Shown piece after piece: positions 26,041 to 36,591 of a stretch of DNA of 64,000 nt. The notes beneath the pieces were generated by a model. It saw only the letters and a list, made by a program, of their open reading frames with translations, made no database searches and had not been told where the DNA came from. A program made the position numbers and the translations under genes. This DNA comes from Methylocystis rosea SV97 (GTDB lineage Bacteria; Pseudomonadota; Alphaproteobacteria; Rhizobiales; Beijerinckiaceae): contig NZ_KB889963.1 in NCBI RefSeq assembly GCF_000372845.1, forward strand, positions 3,467,631 to 3,531,630, written 5' to 3'. Numbering within the stretch: position 1 is the first letter of the stretch; the number at the start of each line of letters is the position of its first letter.

Positions 26041-27555
26041 ATGTCTACCATCGCTGCATTCGATCGCCAGAGCGCTAATTCGGGCCGCGGTCCGAGCGTC
26101 GCGCCCGCCACTACGCCTTCCAATTGCAACGTGTCGCTTCGCGCGTTGGACGAGTTGAAGCCGAACCCGAGGAGCGCGCGGACCCATCCCAAGCGCAAGA
26201 TTAAAGACCTCGCCAAAGCGATCAAGGCCGTCGGCTTCATCGGCGTGATCGTCGTCGATGAATCGGGAATGATCTTAGCCGGCCATGCCCGGCATGCCGC
26301 AGCAAAGCTGCTCGGAATGAAGACCGTCCCGACCATTTGCGTGACAGGTCTAAGGGACGAACTCATCCGCGCCTTCGTGCTCGCCGATAACAAATTCTCG
26401 GAACGCGCCGGTTGGAACCGCGAGATTCTGGCGGCCGAGCTCGAGGAACTGTCGATCCTGCTGCCGTCGCTCGATCTCGACATCTCGCTAGCCGGCTTTG
26501 AGCTTGGCGAAATCGACGTCCTCCTCGCCGACATCGGCGCGGAGAAACCGGAACCCGAGGATCGATTGCCGCCGACCGCCGGGCCCCCGGTCAGTGGCCG
26601 CGGCGATCTCTGGATCCTGGGCAAACACCGGGTTCTGTGCGGCGACGCGCGGGTGGCCGCGGATTACGCCCGTCTCATGAAGGGCCAAGTGGCGGCGATG
26701 GCTTTCACGGATCCGCCATACAACGTCAAGGTCGCCGGCCATGTTCAGGGTCGCGGGCGCGTCAAACATGACGAGTTCGCCTTCGCCTCCGGCGAAATGA
26801 GCGCCGCCACCTTCCAGAATTTTCTTTCGACATGCCTCGGCTCTGCAGCCCTCGTCTCGCGCGACGGCGCCGTGCACTTCGTTTGCATGGACTGGCGGCA
26901 TATCGACGTTCTGATGGTGGTTGGGCGCGAGATTTATCGCGCGATGCTCAATCTGGTCATCTGGCACAAGACCACCCCCGGCCAGGGATCCTTCTATCGC
27001 AGCCAGCATGAATTGATCGGCGTCTTTCGCGTGGGTAAAGCGCCGCATCAGAACAATGTCGAACTCGGCAAACACGGGCGCAATCGCGGCAATGTCTGGA
27101 CCTATTCCGGCGTCAACAGTTTTGGCGCCGGCCGGGACAATGCGCTGGCCATGCATCCAACCGTCAAACCGGTGGCGTTGGTCGCCGACGCCATGCGCGA
27201 TTGCAGCTCTAAGGGCGACATCGTCCTCGACCCGTTCCTCGGCTCCGGCACGACCATCATGGCAGGCGAGAAGATCGGCCGCCGCTGCTTTGGCCTCGAA
27301 TATGAGCCGGCCTTCGTCGATGTCGCGATCCGCCGCTGGCAGGCTTATACGAAGGCCGACGCCGTTCTCGACGGCGACGGCCGAACATTTGATGAGATCG
27401 CGGAAGAGCGGCTGAAGGCGCATAAGCGCCCTCCCCTCCTCTCCTCCGGAGCCAGTCCACAAAATGGCCCCCGTGAAGCGCCGGGCGAGGACAGGATCGC
27501 GCCCTGCGACCCGACCGTCGGCAGCGACCATCGCGGCCCGGAGGCGGCGCCATGA
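26041..27555 (+). CDS. ParB/Srx-domain site-specific DNA methyltransferase (cassette B)
   Basis: 504 residues from the ATG of MSTIAAFDRQSAN. Architecture equals that of 5166-6659: ParB-like domain (LDELKPNPRSARTH, GMILAGHARHAAAK), then DPPY and FLGSGTT in beta-class order, AdoMet-dependent amino methyltransferase. Most positions are identical by eye to the cassette-A copy; the first ~30 and last ~45 residues differ. It overlaps the DUF5681 start by 4 bases (ATGA). No restriction enzyme gene is near, so it is more likely a phage-style DNA-marking or partition-linked enzyme than part of an RM pair. Confidence 0.93.
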   Translation: MSTIAAFDRQSANSGRGPSVAPATTPSNCNVSLRALDELKPNPRSARTHPKRKIKDLAKAIKAVGFIGVIVVDESGMILAGHARHAAAKLLGMKTVPTICVTGLRDELIRAFVLADNKFSERAGWNREILAAELEELSILLPSLDLDISLAGFELGEIDVLLADIGAEKPEPEDRLPPTAGPPVSGRGDLWILGKHRVLCGDARVAADYARLMKGQVAAMAFTDPPYNVKVAGHVQGRGRVKHDEFAFASGEMSAATFQNFLSTCLGSAALVSRDGAVHFVCMDWRHIDVLMVVGREIYRAMLNLVIWHKTTPGQGSFYRSQHELIGVFRVGKAPHQNNVELGKHGRNRGNVWTYSGVNSFGAGRDNALAMHPTVKPVALVADAMRDCSSKGDIVLDPFLGSGTTIMAGEKIGRRCFGLEYEPAFVDVAIRRWQAYTKADAVLDGDGRTFDEIAEERLKAHKRPPLLSSGASPQNGPREAPGEDRIAPCDPTVGSDHRGPEAAP

Positions 27556-27998
27556 ACGATAGGAAGCGTCCCTCTCCGCCCGACGGCGAATATTCCGTCG
27601 GCTACGGCCGTCCCCCGCAGCAGACGCGGTTCCAGCCGGGCCGTAGCGGCAATCCGAAAGGTCGGCCAAAAGGCAGCCGCTCAGTCGGGGCGATCTTGCA
27701 GCATATCATTCGACAAAAGATCGCCGTCACTGAAAACGGCAAAACGCGCTGGATGTCCACGCTTGAAGTGATGTTTCGTCGGCTCGTGAGAGACGCCCTG
27801 CGGAGCGACGCAAGAGCCATGAAACTCCTGCTCTCTTTAGTCGATCGATATTGTAACTCACCCGAGAGCGCCCTCCCCCTCGGCGACGTGCTGGCTGAGG
27901 ACCGGTCGATTCTTGCGCAATATCTGTCGGAGTTAGCAGAATCCGACTCGGCCTCGACCATAAGCTCGGAAGATGGGAACGGCGGCGATGGCGTCTGA
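27552..27998 (+). CDS. DUF5681 domain protein (cassette B)
   Basis: 148 residues. The N-terminal ~45 (YSVGYGRPPQQTRFQPGRSG, NPKGRPKGSRS) nearly equal those of the cassette-A copy; the rest (LQHIIRQKIAVTENGKTRWM, LRSDARAMKLLLSLVDRY) is diverged and helical. Position between methyltransferase and terminase, with overlaps on both sides, argues for a packaging-related role, perhaps DNA recognition; this is inference. Confidence 0.88.
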   Translation: MNDRKRPSPPDGEYSVGYGRPPQQTRFQPGRSGNPKGRPKGSRSVGAILQHIIRQKIAVTENGKTRWMSTLEVMFRRLVRDALRSDARAMKLLLSLVDRYCNSPESALPLGDVLAEDRSILAQYLSELAESDSASTISSEDGNGGDGV

Positions 27999-29448
27999 AG
28001 CCCGACTTCTCGAGGCTCTGCTGCGCAACGACTTCAGAGCCTTCCTCCGCAAGGTCTTCACAACCCTTTCTCCCGGCCAAACCTATGTCAACACATGGCA
28101 CATCGAGGCGGTTGCGCAGCGGCTTGAGCGCGTGCGGCGCGGCGAGATCCGGCGGTTGATCATCAATATGCCCCCGCGCTCGCTGAAATCGATTGCGTCC
28201 TCAGTCGCCTTTCCGGCCTTCGTCCTCGGGCTTGATCCGTGTCGACGCATCATCTGCGTCAGCTATTCCGCCGACCTCGCCAAAAAGCACTCCAATGACT
28301 TCCGCGCCGTGCTCGAATCGCCCTGGTATCGATCGACGTTCCCCAACGCACGGATCGGGCCGTTCAAGAACTCGGAAACCGAGATCGAACTCACCGCGCG
28401 CGGGTTCCGGCTGGCGACGTCGGTCGGCGGCACGCTGACGGGTCGCGGCGGCGACATCATCATCATCGATGACCCCCTCAAGCCTGATGACGCCCTGTCG
28501 GAGGCGAAGCGATCCGCAGCCAATCAGTGGTTCATGAATACGGCGTTGTCCCGGCTTGACGACAAGCGCATAGGCGCGATCGTGATCGTCATGCAGCGCG
28601 TGCACGTCGACGATCTGACGGGCTTTCTTCTCGCTCAATCAGACGAATGGGACGTCCTCAGCCTCCCAGCCATCGCCGAATGCGACGAAGCCATTCCCCT
28701 TTGGGGCGACCGCATGTATCTGCGCAAATCGGGCGAGGCGCTGTCTCCCAAGCGCGAACCGCTTGATGTTTTAGACGCCTTGAAACTCCAGATCGGCAGC
28801 GACGCCTTCTCGGCTCAATATCAACAATCGCCGGCGCCGCCGGGTGGCGCGATGGTGAAGCGTCACTGGGTCAAACGCTATTCCGGGCTGCCGCCCGCCT
28901 CCGAACGGCTGTTTACGCTGCAAAGTTGGGACACGGCCAGTAACGGCGGCCCTGACAATGACTGGTCGGTTTGCACGACTTGGATCGTGACGCGCAAGAA
29001 GCTTTGGTATCTCGTCGACGTGTGGCGGCGGCGCGTCGACTACCCCACTCTCAAGGCGAGAGTGCAAACTCTCGCCAACAAATGGACCGCCAGACGCGTT
29101 CTGGTCGAGGACGCCGGCACCGGGACCTCGCTCGTTCAGGAGCTGCGAGGACAGGTTTCGGGAATCATCGCCGTAAAGCCGAATGGCGACAAGGTAAGCC
29201 GCATGGCGGTCGCCTCCGCAAAGTTCGAGGCGGGCGAGGTCTTGCTGCCCGAACGCGCGTCGTGGTTGCCCGATCTCGAAGCCGAATTATTCATCTTTCC
29301 CGGCAGTCGCCATGACGACCAGTGCGATTCGATCAGCCAAGCGCTCCTCAACAAGAACAACTCTTGGATATCCTGCCTTACGCCACAACAGTGGGCCACG
29401 CTCATTGAGAAGGCGGGACGGCCTGTTGTCCGCCGTCGAATGATTTGA
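27988..29448 (+). CDS. Phage terminase large subunit (cassette B)
   Basis: 486 residues from MASEARLLEAL (an upstream ATG at 27973 is possible). The ATPase domain has MPPRSLKS and DIIIIDDPLKPDD; the C-terminal RNase-H-like nuclease has SWDTASNGGPDNDWS, VLVEDAGTGTSL and FPGSRHDDQCDSISQAL, supplying the acidic metal ligands. Terminases cut and pump DNA into capsids. Here no portal, capsid, protease or tail gene follows; the next feature is an IS6 element. So the protein seems complete but has no visible virion partners. Confidence 0.93.
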   Translation: MASEARLLEALLRNDFRAFLRKVFTTLSPGQTYVNTWHIEAVAQRLERVRRGEIRRLIINMPPRSLKSIASSVAFPAFVLGLDPCRRIICVSYSADLAKKHSNDFRAVLESPWYRSTFPNARIGPFKNSETEIELTARGFRLATSVGGTLTGRGGDIIIIDDPLKPDDALSEAKRSAANQWFMNTALSRLDDKRIGAIVIVMQRVHVDDLTGFLLAQSDEWDVLSLPAIAECDEAIPLWGDRMYLRKSGEALSPKREPLDVLDALKLQIGSDAFSAQYQQSPAPPGGAMVKRHWVKRYSGLPPASERLFTLQSWDTASNGGPDNDWSVCTTWIVTRKKLWYLVDVWRRRVDYPTLKARVQTLANKWTARRVLVEDAGTGTSLVQELRGQVSGIIAVKPNGDKVSRMAVASAKFEAGEVLLPERASWLPDLEAELFIFPGSRHDDQCDSISQALLNKNNSWISCLTPQQWATLIEKAGRPVVRRRMI

Positions 29449-29665
29449 GACGGACGGCGGCGCGGCTATAGACGAGACTTCGAATTCCATGGTCTGAAGT
29501 TCGCCAGCATGATCGGCTATCGCGCGGTGGGTATCGACTACTCAACTTGGGAAAATGGTCGAGAAAATGGCCTCAACGCCATCATTCACGGCCCGGTTGC
29601 AGGCGTGGGCATGCGCTTTCAAAACGGGCGCGCCCGCGCCGCCTATAGCGTTCAGCACTCGCCGC

Positions 29666-30225
29666 GGCTTTGTCACGTCGAACTTGCGGGCTCTGGCCTC
29701 TGGCCTATCCTCGACGATGACCAAGATCAGTTACGGCGGCTATCGCTTTGCGCCGGAGATCATCCAGCAGGCGATCTGGCTCTATCTCCGGTTCACATTG
29801 AGCTTCCGTGATGTCGAGGATTGGCTCGCGGAGCGCGGAATCGTGGTCTCTTACGAGACGGTGCGGCAATGGGTGAATCATTTTGGGCCAATGATCGCCG
29901 CGGACTTAGGTAGACGTCGGCCCAAGCCTCATACGATCTGGCATTTGGATGAGGTCTATCTCAAGATTGACGGTCGTCTCGTCTATCTCTGGCGCGCTGT
30001 CGACGCCGAGGGCGAGGTTCTGGATGTCCTCGTTCAGACCAGGCGGAATAAGGCCGCTGCGCTCAAATTGATGCGCAAGCTGCTCAAGAAATATTGCTTC
30101 GCGCCGGCGGCCATGGTCACCGGCGATTTGCGATCCTATGGCGCCGCAGTCCGAGATCTTGGCGTCGAACATTTGCATCGCACCGGCCGATGGCGAAACA
30201 ATCGCGCCGAAAATTCGCATCAACG
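29666..30225 (+). mobile_element. IS6 family element, right end missing
   Basis: Left terminal repeat GGCTTTGTCACGTCGAAC matches the IS6 ends at 39565 and 48725. The right repeat is absent; homology stops in the transposase at about 30225. Confidence 0.65.
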
Positions 30226-30286
30226 ACGACCTTCGGACGATCGCGCGGAAGAGTCCACTAACGCTCGTGTTCGCGGCTCGCCATGA
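29717..30286 (+). pseudogene. IS6 transposase, C-terminus lost
   Basis: Starts MTKISYGGYRFAPEIIQQAI. The DDE core is largely present: HLDEVYLKIDGRLVYLW (first Asp), MVTGDLRSYGAAVRDLG (second, in GD instead of the DD of the other copies) and NNRAENSHQ (Glu). After AENSHQ the frame diverges into RRPSDDRAEESTN and stops, losing about 60 residues. The D-to-G change at the second site would also affect catalysis. Confidence 0.8.
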
Positions 30287-30427
30287 GCTACACAACGAAG
30301 CCGTGGTGCTGCGGAATTCTCTTATGCGTCAAAGGGACCGCATCAATAGGCCGAAGACATGACCGTAACCATGATCATCGCGCCACACCAAAATAATCGC
30401 GCGAACGAAAGGCAAGCCAAGGCAGCA

Positions 30428-30453
30428 GGGACGCCGCATGATTGCGGCGTCCC
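30428..30453. terminator. Strong hairpin downstream of cupredoxin operon
   Basis: GGGACGCCGC-atgatt-GCGGCGTCCC followed on the + strand by AGTTTTGC. It lies 9 bp beyond the cupredoxin stop, so it probably ends that minus-strand operon, although the T-run is on the other side. Confidence 0.5.
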
Positions 30454-30461
30454 AGTTTTGC

Positions 30462-30797
30462 TTAGGGAGCGACTTTGAGGCGACCTTTCATACCCGGATG
30501 AAAGCGGCAGGCGTAGTCGATAACACCGGGCTGCTTCAAAACCGTTTGGCCTTTGGCGCCCGGCGGGAGGTCGATGTCGAAACTCCCGTCGCTAGCGGTT
30601 GCCGTGTGGCGAAAGATGTCGGAATTTCTCCATTCGACAATGTCGCTCACGTGCAGCCCTGCTGGGGCAGGTCCAAACACCAGTTTGTCGGTTTCGATCA
30701 CGTAAACCTGCGGCTCGGCGCCAAGCGACAGGGGCATGAACGCAAGCAGGCCGAGCGATAGCGCACCGCTTGCCACCTTAAGGGATCGAACGGCCAT
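30462..30797 (-). CDS. Cupredoxin (type 1 blue copper protein)
   Basis: 111 residues with an N-terminal signal peptide (MAVRSLKVASGALSLGLLAF, cleaved near LGA). The fold region carries type 1 copper ligands: His in FRHTATA, and Cys, His, Met in ACRFHPGMKG, with the amicyanin/pseudoazurin-like C-x2-H-x2-M spacing. It would shuttle one electron in the periplasm. It lies 6 bp after the DUF4142 gene in one operon whose upstream promoter mirrors that of an ECF sigma gene, so stress- or redox-responsive expression is likely. The partner enzyme is unknown. Confidence 0.9.
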   Translation of the reverse strand: MAVRSLKVASGALSLGLLAFMPLSLGAEPQVYVIETDKLVFGPAPAGLHVSDIVEWRNSDIFRHTATASDGSFDIDLPPGAKGQTVLKQPGVIDYACRFHPGMKGRLKVAP

Positions 30798-30803
30798 CGA
30801 AGC

Positions 30804-31331
30804 CTACTTCAGCTGGCCGACGAGATGCTCGGCGTGCTGCTGATGTTCCTTGAACAGCTTGAGGCCGGTTTCAAGCAGGCTCTTCAGTTCACCGTTCTGG
30901 GCGTCCGGGATGAGCACGGTTGCAAGCGCCCCATTGACGGTTTGATGATAGGTGACCTCGTTCTGCGCGTAGGTCTTGTCAAAGGCGGCTCCGCTCAGCT
31001 TCGACAATTCCTCGTGCTTCTTGGCGGCGGCTGCCGTCAGGGATTTGCTCGTGTCATTGTCTTCGGGCTTAACCTTTAGCTTGTCGACTAAGGCAAGCGC
31101 CTGCTTGTTGACGGCCGTGTGATCGCGGATCATTTCCTCGGCAAAGTCCTTGACGGCTTTATTCTGCGATGTCTTCAGCGCGAGCTCCGCGGCCGCGATG
31201 TCGATTTGCCCGGCAGTATACGCAATATGCGCAATTTGCGGATCGGTTGGTTTGGCCGCGGTTTGAGCCATTGCCCCAGATGCTGCAAAGCTCATTGTGA
31301 CGGCAAGCAGAAAACTCGGTTTGCGGAACAT
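30804..31331 (-). CDS. DUF4142 periplasmic protein
   Basis: 175 residues from MFRKPSFLLAVTMSF with signal peptide ending AMA. The mature part is a ferritin-like helical bundle of the DUF4142 type: FAEEMIRDHTAVNKQALALV, then KHEELSKLSGAAFDKTYA and LFKEHQQHAEHLVGQLK. His/Glu pairs could bind metal. The family is linked to envelope stress in general terms, with no defined activity. First gene of an operon with the cupredoxin. Transcribed divergently from the ECF sigma gene; promoter element at 31382-31410. Confidence 0.93.
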   Translation of the reverse strand: MFRKPSFLLAVTMSFAASGAMAQTAAKPTDPQIAHIAYTAGQIDIAAAELALKTSQNKAVKDFAEEMIRDHTAVNKQALALVDKLKVKPEDNDTSKSLTAAAAKKHEELSKLSGAAFDKTYAQNEVTYHQTVNGALATVLIPDAQNGELKSLLETGLKLFKEHQQHAEHLVGQLK

Positions 31332-31381
31332 TGTGGTGTCTCCTTGACCAACTTCCCGCTCAGGCGGGTCATGGCGCCTCA

Positions 31382-31410
31382 TTAGATGCGGGGACGACCC
31401 AAAGGTTCCC
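31382..31410 (-). promoter_or_regulatory. ECF-type promoter of DUF4142-cupredoxin operon
   Basis: On the minus strand: GGGAACCTTT (complement of 31401-31410), then TCTAA (complement of 31382-31386), with 18 bases between GGAAC and TCTAA. The element is mirrored exactly in the divergent promoter at 31423. It lies ~50 bp before the DUF4142 start. Confidence 0.7.
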
Positions 31411-31422
31411 GATAAAGTTTCT

Positions 31423-31451
31423 GGGAACCTTTCTCTTCCTGCCGCATCTAA
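31423..31451 (+). promoter_or_regulatory. ECF-type autoregulatory promoter of sigma gene
   Basis: GGGAACCTTT (31423-31432), then CGCATCTAA, again with 18 bases between GGAAC and TCTAA. GGAAC is a classic ECF -35 element. The two divergent -35 elements form a 10-bp palindrome (31401-31410 / 31423-31432). Confidence 0.7.
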
Positions 31452-31483
31452 CGGATGTTGGAATGAATGTTGGATGGGCTGTA

Positions 31484-32182
31484 ATGAAAAATACCCAGGC
31501 GAGAATCGGGGACGCAGACTGGATTGGACTGACCGATGTCGACATCGTCGCGAGTGTGGGGACAGGCGACGCTGGAGCTTTTGCCGAACTCATGCGGCGC
31601 TACAACCGTAGACTCTATCGCACCGCGAGGGCCGTGACGGGCGATAACGGCGAGGCCGAGGACATTGTGCAGGAGGCTTGGACGCGCGCCTATGCTCATA
31701 TCGCGGATTTCCGCAACGAATCCGCGATTTCCACATGGTTGGTCCGCATCGTCTTAAACGAAGCGCTTGGACGAAAGCGGCGCGCGAGACCGACCGTAGA
31801 ATTGGACGAGACAAACGAGCATCAGATGTCGAGCGTGATCATGCTTCCCAGCTGCAGGGTCGATCCAGAGAGCTCAATGTCGAGGACCCAGGTTCGGCAT
31901 TTGCTCGAACGGGCGATCGATACGCTTCCCCCCGACTTTCGCGCGGTCTTCGTTTTGCGCACCGTCGAAGAAATGTCCGGCGCGGAAGTCGCGCAACAGC
32001 TCGGGATTCCGGAGGCCACTGTCAAAACACGGCTGCATCGGGCCCGCGCGTTGTTGCGCCAAGAGCTTGAGAAAAGCGTCATGGTCGCGCTCTCCGACGT
32101 GTTCCCCTTCGACGGCGCGCGATGCAATGAGCTGTCCAATCGTGTGATGGCCAGAATCGGACTGTTACGAGACAAGAGTTAG
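31484..32182 (+). CDS. ECF RNA polymerase sigma factor
   Basis: 232 residues. Region 2 (AFAELMRRYNRRLYRTARAV then EDIVQEAWTRAYAHI) and region 4 (LPPDFRAVFVLRTVEEMSGA, LGIPEATVKTRLHRARALL) are complete. The start at 31484 is chosen because the predicted -10 ends at 31451, leaving a short leader; an ATG at 31463 would be nearly leaderless. It probably transcribes itself and the divergent DUF4142-cupredoxin operon through mirrored GGAAC promoters. No anti-sigma gene is adjacent: downstream is an unrelated broken gene. The C-terminal ~40 residues form an extension past region 4. Confidence 0.93.
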   Translation: MKNTQARIGDADWIGLTDVDIVASVGTGDAGAFAELMRRYNRRLYRTARAVTGDNGEAEDIVQEAWTRAYAHIADFRNESAISTWLVRIVLNEALGRKRRARPTVELDETNEHQMSSVIMLPSCRVDPESSMSRTQVRHLLERAIDTLPPDFRAVFVLRTVEEMSGAEVAQQLGIPEATVKTRLHRARALLRQELEKSVMVALSDVFPFDGARCNELSNRVMARIGLLRDKS

Positions 32183-33037
32183 AATTTGTCCTGTCTCAAT
32201 CCCAAAAGAAACATCCATACGTAATTTCGGCCGCGATCCGGAGGCGGCTCACAGACAGTCGATCGAAAGTCGATGACAGCTAAGGAAAACCTTTCTCGAT
32301 TTGCAAAGCTTCACCTGCGGCGTTCCTTGTGGTTCGGTGATCGGCACGCCGGATACACACCAGTTGTGGTGTCTAACATGCGACGTCATTGATCGATGAC
32401 TTATGGAGACGAATGGACGGAAGACCAGGCTGGGCCGAGTGGCCCCGATCTGACGCAAGGTGTGGCGTTCGCTGAGCTTGCCCGCTGCGGAAAATTGGTT
32501 GGCCATGTTTGCGAGGAAGAAGTGCTCCTAATCCATAGCGAAAAAGGGGTGTTCGCGGTCGGGGCTCATTGCACGCATTACCACGCGCCACTCGTCGACG
32601 GGCTCGTGGTTGACCACAGCCTGCGTTGTCCCTGGCACCATGACTGTTTCGACATTCACACTGGTGAAGCCTTACGGGCTCCGGCGCTTGATCCTATCGC
32701 GTGCTGGGTGGTCGGGCAGCGTGACGGCAAAATCTTCGTGCAAAGAAAGCACGAAGCGGTGGCGCCAGCGCCACGCACCGCGACATCCGGTAAGACCCCC
32801 GAAAACATCGTAATCGTCGGCGGTGGCGCGGATTGGGTTCGCAGCAGCCGAGCGACTACGCCGTGAGAATTATCAGCAGAGCATTGTTATGTTGAGAAAT
32901 GACGATGTGGCGCCGATCGACCGGCCGAATTTGTCCAAAGATTATCTCGCGGGAAGTGCACCTGAAGAGTGGCTTCCACTGAGACCTGACAACTTTTATT
33001 CCATGCATGACATCGAACTTCGGCTTGGGGTCAATGC

Positions 33038-34128
33038 CAGGGCTGTTCAACGCTCTGTACTTTGGTTTGTTCGAGAGGAGTGATTTTTCACTTTTCAGGT
33101 CGGGAAGTGTCTGAATCTATGGGGAGCAACCCGGTTCGGAGGTTGCCCTATGACGACGATCGATTGCATCCTGTCTTGCCGCCATCCGGATCGGCGGCGC
33201 GCCGAAGGAAAGATTTACGGCCAGGTCGGCGTCATTCTGTTTTCGATCATCGCGATGCTGAGCGGCGCTCGGTCGTATCGCCAAATCCATGCCCTGATCC
33301 GCGCGAAGCTTTGCGTGCTCAATGCGGCTTTTCCGGACGCTGCGCTGCGACGAGCGCCAGCTTACACCTCCGCGCGCGGAATCCTGCGCCAACTCGATCC
33401 TTCGCCGTCGACCATCGGATCATTCTCGCGCATGAAGTGATCGACGAGAAATCGAACGAGATCCCCTCCGCGCAGGCGCTGATCGCCGCCATGGGCCTGA
33501 GCGACCGCGTCTTCACGCTCGACGCCATGCACTGCCAAAAAAACCTTCGAGATCGCACGCGGGACCGGCAATGAACTGATCGTTCAAGTCAAAGCTAATC
33601 AGCCGGGTTTGTTGCAACGCTGCGAGCACATCGCCGCGACGGCGGCTCCAATCGCCGTCGACGACAGCCGCAATCTGGCGCGAAATCGCCAGGAAAACCG
33701 GCGTGTCGAAGTCTATGCTCCCGGCGCCGCCCTCGATGACGACGAATGGGCGCCGTTGATCGCCGCAATCGTGCGTGTCACGCGATTTACATTGATCCGT
33801 TCCGCCGCCACAGGGCTCTGGAAACGGCGGGAAGAAACCGCGTTTTATGCGTCGTCCGTCATGTTGCCCGCGGAAATCTTCGCGAGCGCCATCCGCGGTC
33901 ATTGGGCTGTGGAGAACGAGAACCATTGGGTTCGCGACGTGACCCTTTCTGAAGACGCCAGCCGCATCCGCGTCAATCCAGGCATCATGGCGCGCCTGCG
34001 TTCGCAAGCCCTCAACATCGCCAGGGCAAACGGCGTCGCCAACATCGCCCAAGCCATTTGGAACGGTGCACTCGATCCCGCCGTCACCCTCTTATACCGC
34101 GGCCTGTAAAGAGCGTTGAACAGCCCTG
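33038..34128 (+). mobile_element. ISAs1 family element with target duplication
   Basis: 1091 bp. Perfect 18-bp inverted ends CAGGGCTGTTCAACGCTC and GAGCGTTGAACAGCCCTG, flanked by the direct repeat GGGTCAATGC at 33028-33037 and 34129-34138, a 10-bp target duplication normal for ISAs1. Insertion lies inside the Rieske-FAD reductase gene. Confidence 0.95.
33150..34109 (+). pseudogene. ISAs1 transposase, frameshifted and internally deleted
   Basis: Part 1 (33150-33440) has GKIYGQVGVILFSIIAMLSG and SYRQIHALIRAKL. Part 2 in another frame has VIDEKSNEIPSAQALIAAMG and VFTLDAMHCQK, breaking at a 7-A run near 33540. Part 3 has RGHWAVENENHWVRDVTLSE and the C-terminus to 34109. The segment before part 2 that normally has the first catalytic Asp (DGKTLRGS-like) is missing. 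The element can no longer make its own transposase. Confidence 0.9.
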
Positions 34129-34485
34129 GGGTCAATGCGACCCGCATTGACGCGCGTTCGCGTGAGGTCGCCCTCGCCGATGGGAGCAGGCTTTCCTATG
34201 ACCGCTTGTTGGTCGCAACCGGCGCTGAACCTATTCGCCTGTCGATTCCAGGCGCGAATCTGCCACATGTGCGCACATTTGCGCTCGCTTGCTGATTGTC
34301 GGGCTATCATCAAACATGCCGAAACGGCGCGACGAGCGGTCGTGCTCGGTGCGAGCTTCATCGGACTCGAAGTTGCAGCGTCCCTGCGCGCCCGTGGGTG
34401 TGAATCGGCGCGACGTTGTGACCGCTCCCAAGCGAACAAGTTCAACCACTTATCGCGCCGATCGGCATCCGGACCCCGCGCCGAT

Positions 34486-34752
34486 TTACAGCATGACGTG
34501 TAAACCGCCAATTTCATGGATATTCCTTCTTGTCGCAATCGTCGCATGCGGTTGCGCCACATGCTTGGCAGACGATGCGACAGCGATCCCTCGCGCGACT
34601 TCGCTGAGGAAGTCGAGGCCACGCTCATCGGCCAGATGTCCGAGATCGCAAATCAGATCTGCGATGACATGCTCGTCGCTCGTGCGGCACCGACGCTGGA
34701 ACGCCGAGATAACCTCAGCGGCCCAGGCGATGTGGTCGGCTTTATCGGACAT
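34486..34752 (-). CDS. Small hypothetical protein
   Basis: 88 residues. The helical body [40 protein letters not shown] is protein-like and soluble; the last ~25 residues are less so and may be read-through into the pseudogene end. Family not recognised. It lies between groEL and the Rieske-FAD relic. Confidence 0.5.
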   Translation of the reverse strand: MSDKADHIAWAAEVISAFQRRCRTSDEHVIADLICDLGHLADERGLDFLSEVARGIAVASSAKHVAQPHATIATRRNIHEIGGLHVML

Positions 34753-34842
34753 CGATTCCCTCGAATATGCAGCCTGCCAACTCAGGTCGGATTTGAAGTG
34801 ACCAAGACATTACGTAGCGAACGCGTTCCATTCCCACGTGAC

Positions 34843-34875
34843 AAAAAGAAAAAGACCCTGAGGATACCCCAGGGC
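34843..34875 (-). terminator. groESL terminator
   Basis: On the minus strand CCCTGGGG-tat-CCTCAGGG followed by TCTTTTTCTTTTT; a strong intrinsic terminator 36-68 bases after the groEL stop. Confidence 0.85.
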
Positions 34876-34910
34876 CACAATGCCTTCACACTCGCAAGAC
34901 TTTCTTACCC

Positions 34911-36545
<1,635 letters not shown>

Positions 36546-36591
36546 TTAAAACTCCTAGAGAACCTGGGAAGCGAGAGAAGGCGGGGTCGAG

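Larger units (their letters stand above)
32396..34450 (+). pseudogene. Rieske-FAD ferredoxin reductase gene, broken by ISAs1
   Basis: The first frame (from 32396) carries a Rieske [2Fe-2S] domain, CTHYHAPL and CPWHHDCF supplying Cys-x-His and Cys-x2-His, then ENIVIVGGGA, the FAD-binding start of an AIF/NADH-ferredoxin-reductase-like protein. A frameshift at ~32830 moves to GFAAAERLRRENYQQSIVML, then IDRPNLSKDYLAG and IELRLGVNA, where ISAs1 is inserted. Beyond it the gene resumes ([40 protein letters not shown]), with more frame breaks, and fades near 34450; the C-terminal domain is missing. Confidence 0.85.

Noticed and set aside
26488..27669. 393-codon open frame antisense to the cassette-B methyltransferase
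   Set aside because: Shadow of a highly biased GC-rich gene; the sense frame carries clear DPPY and FLGSGTT motifs.
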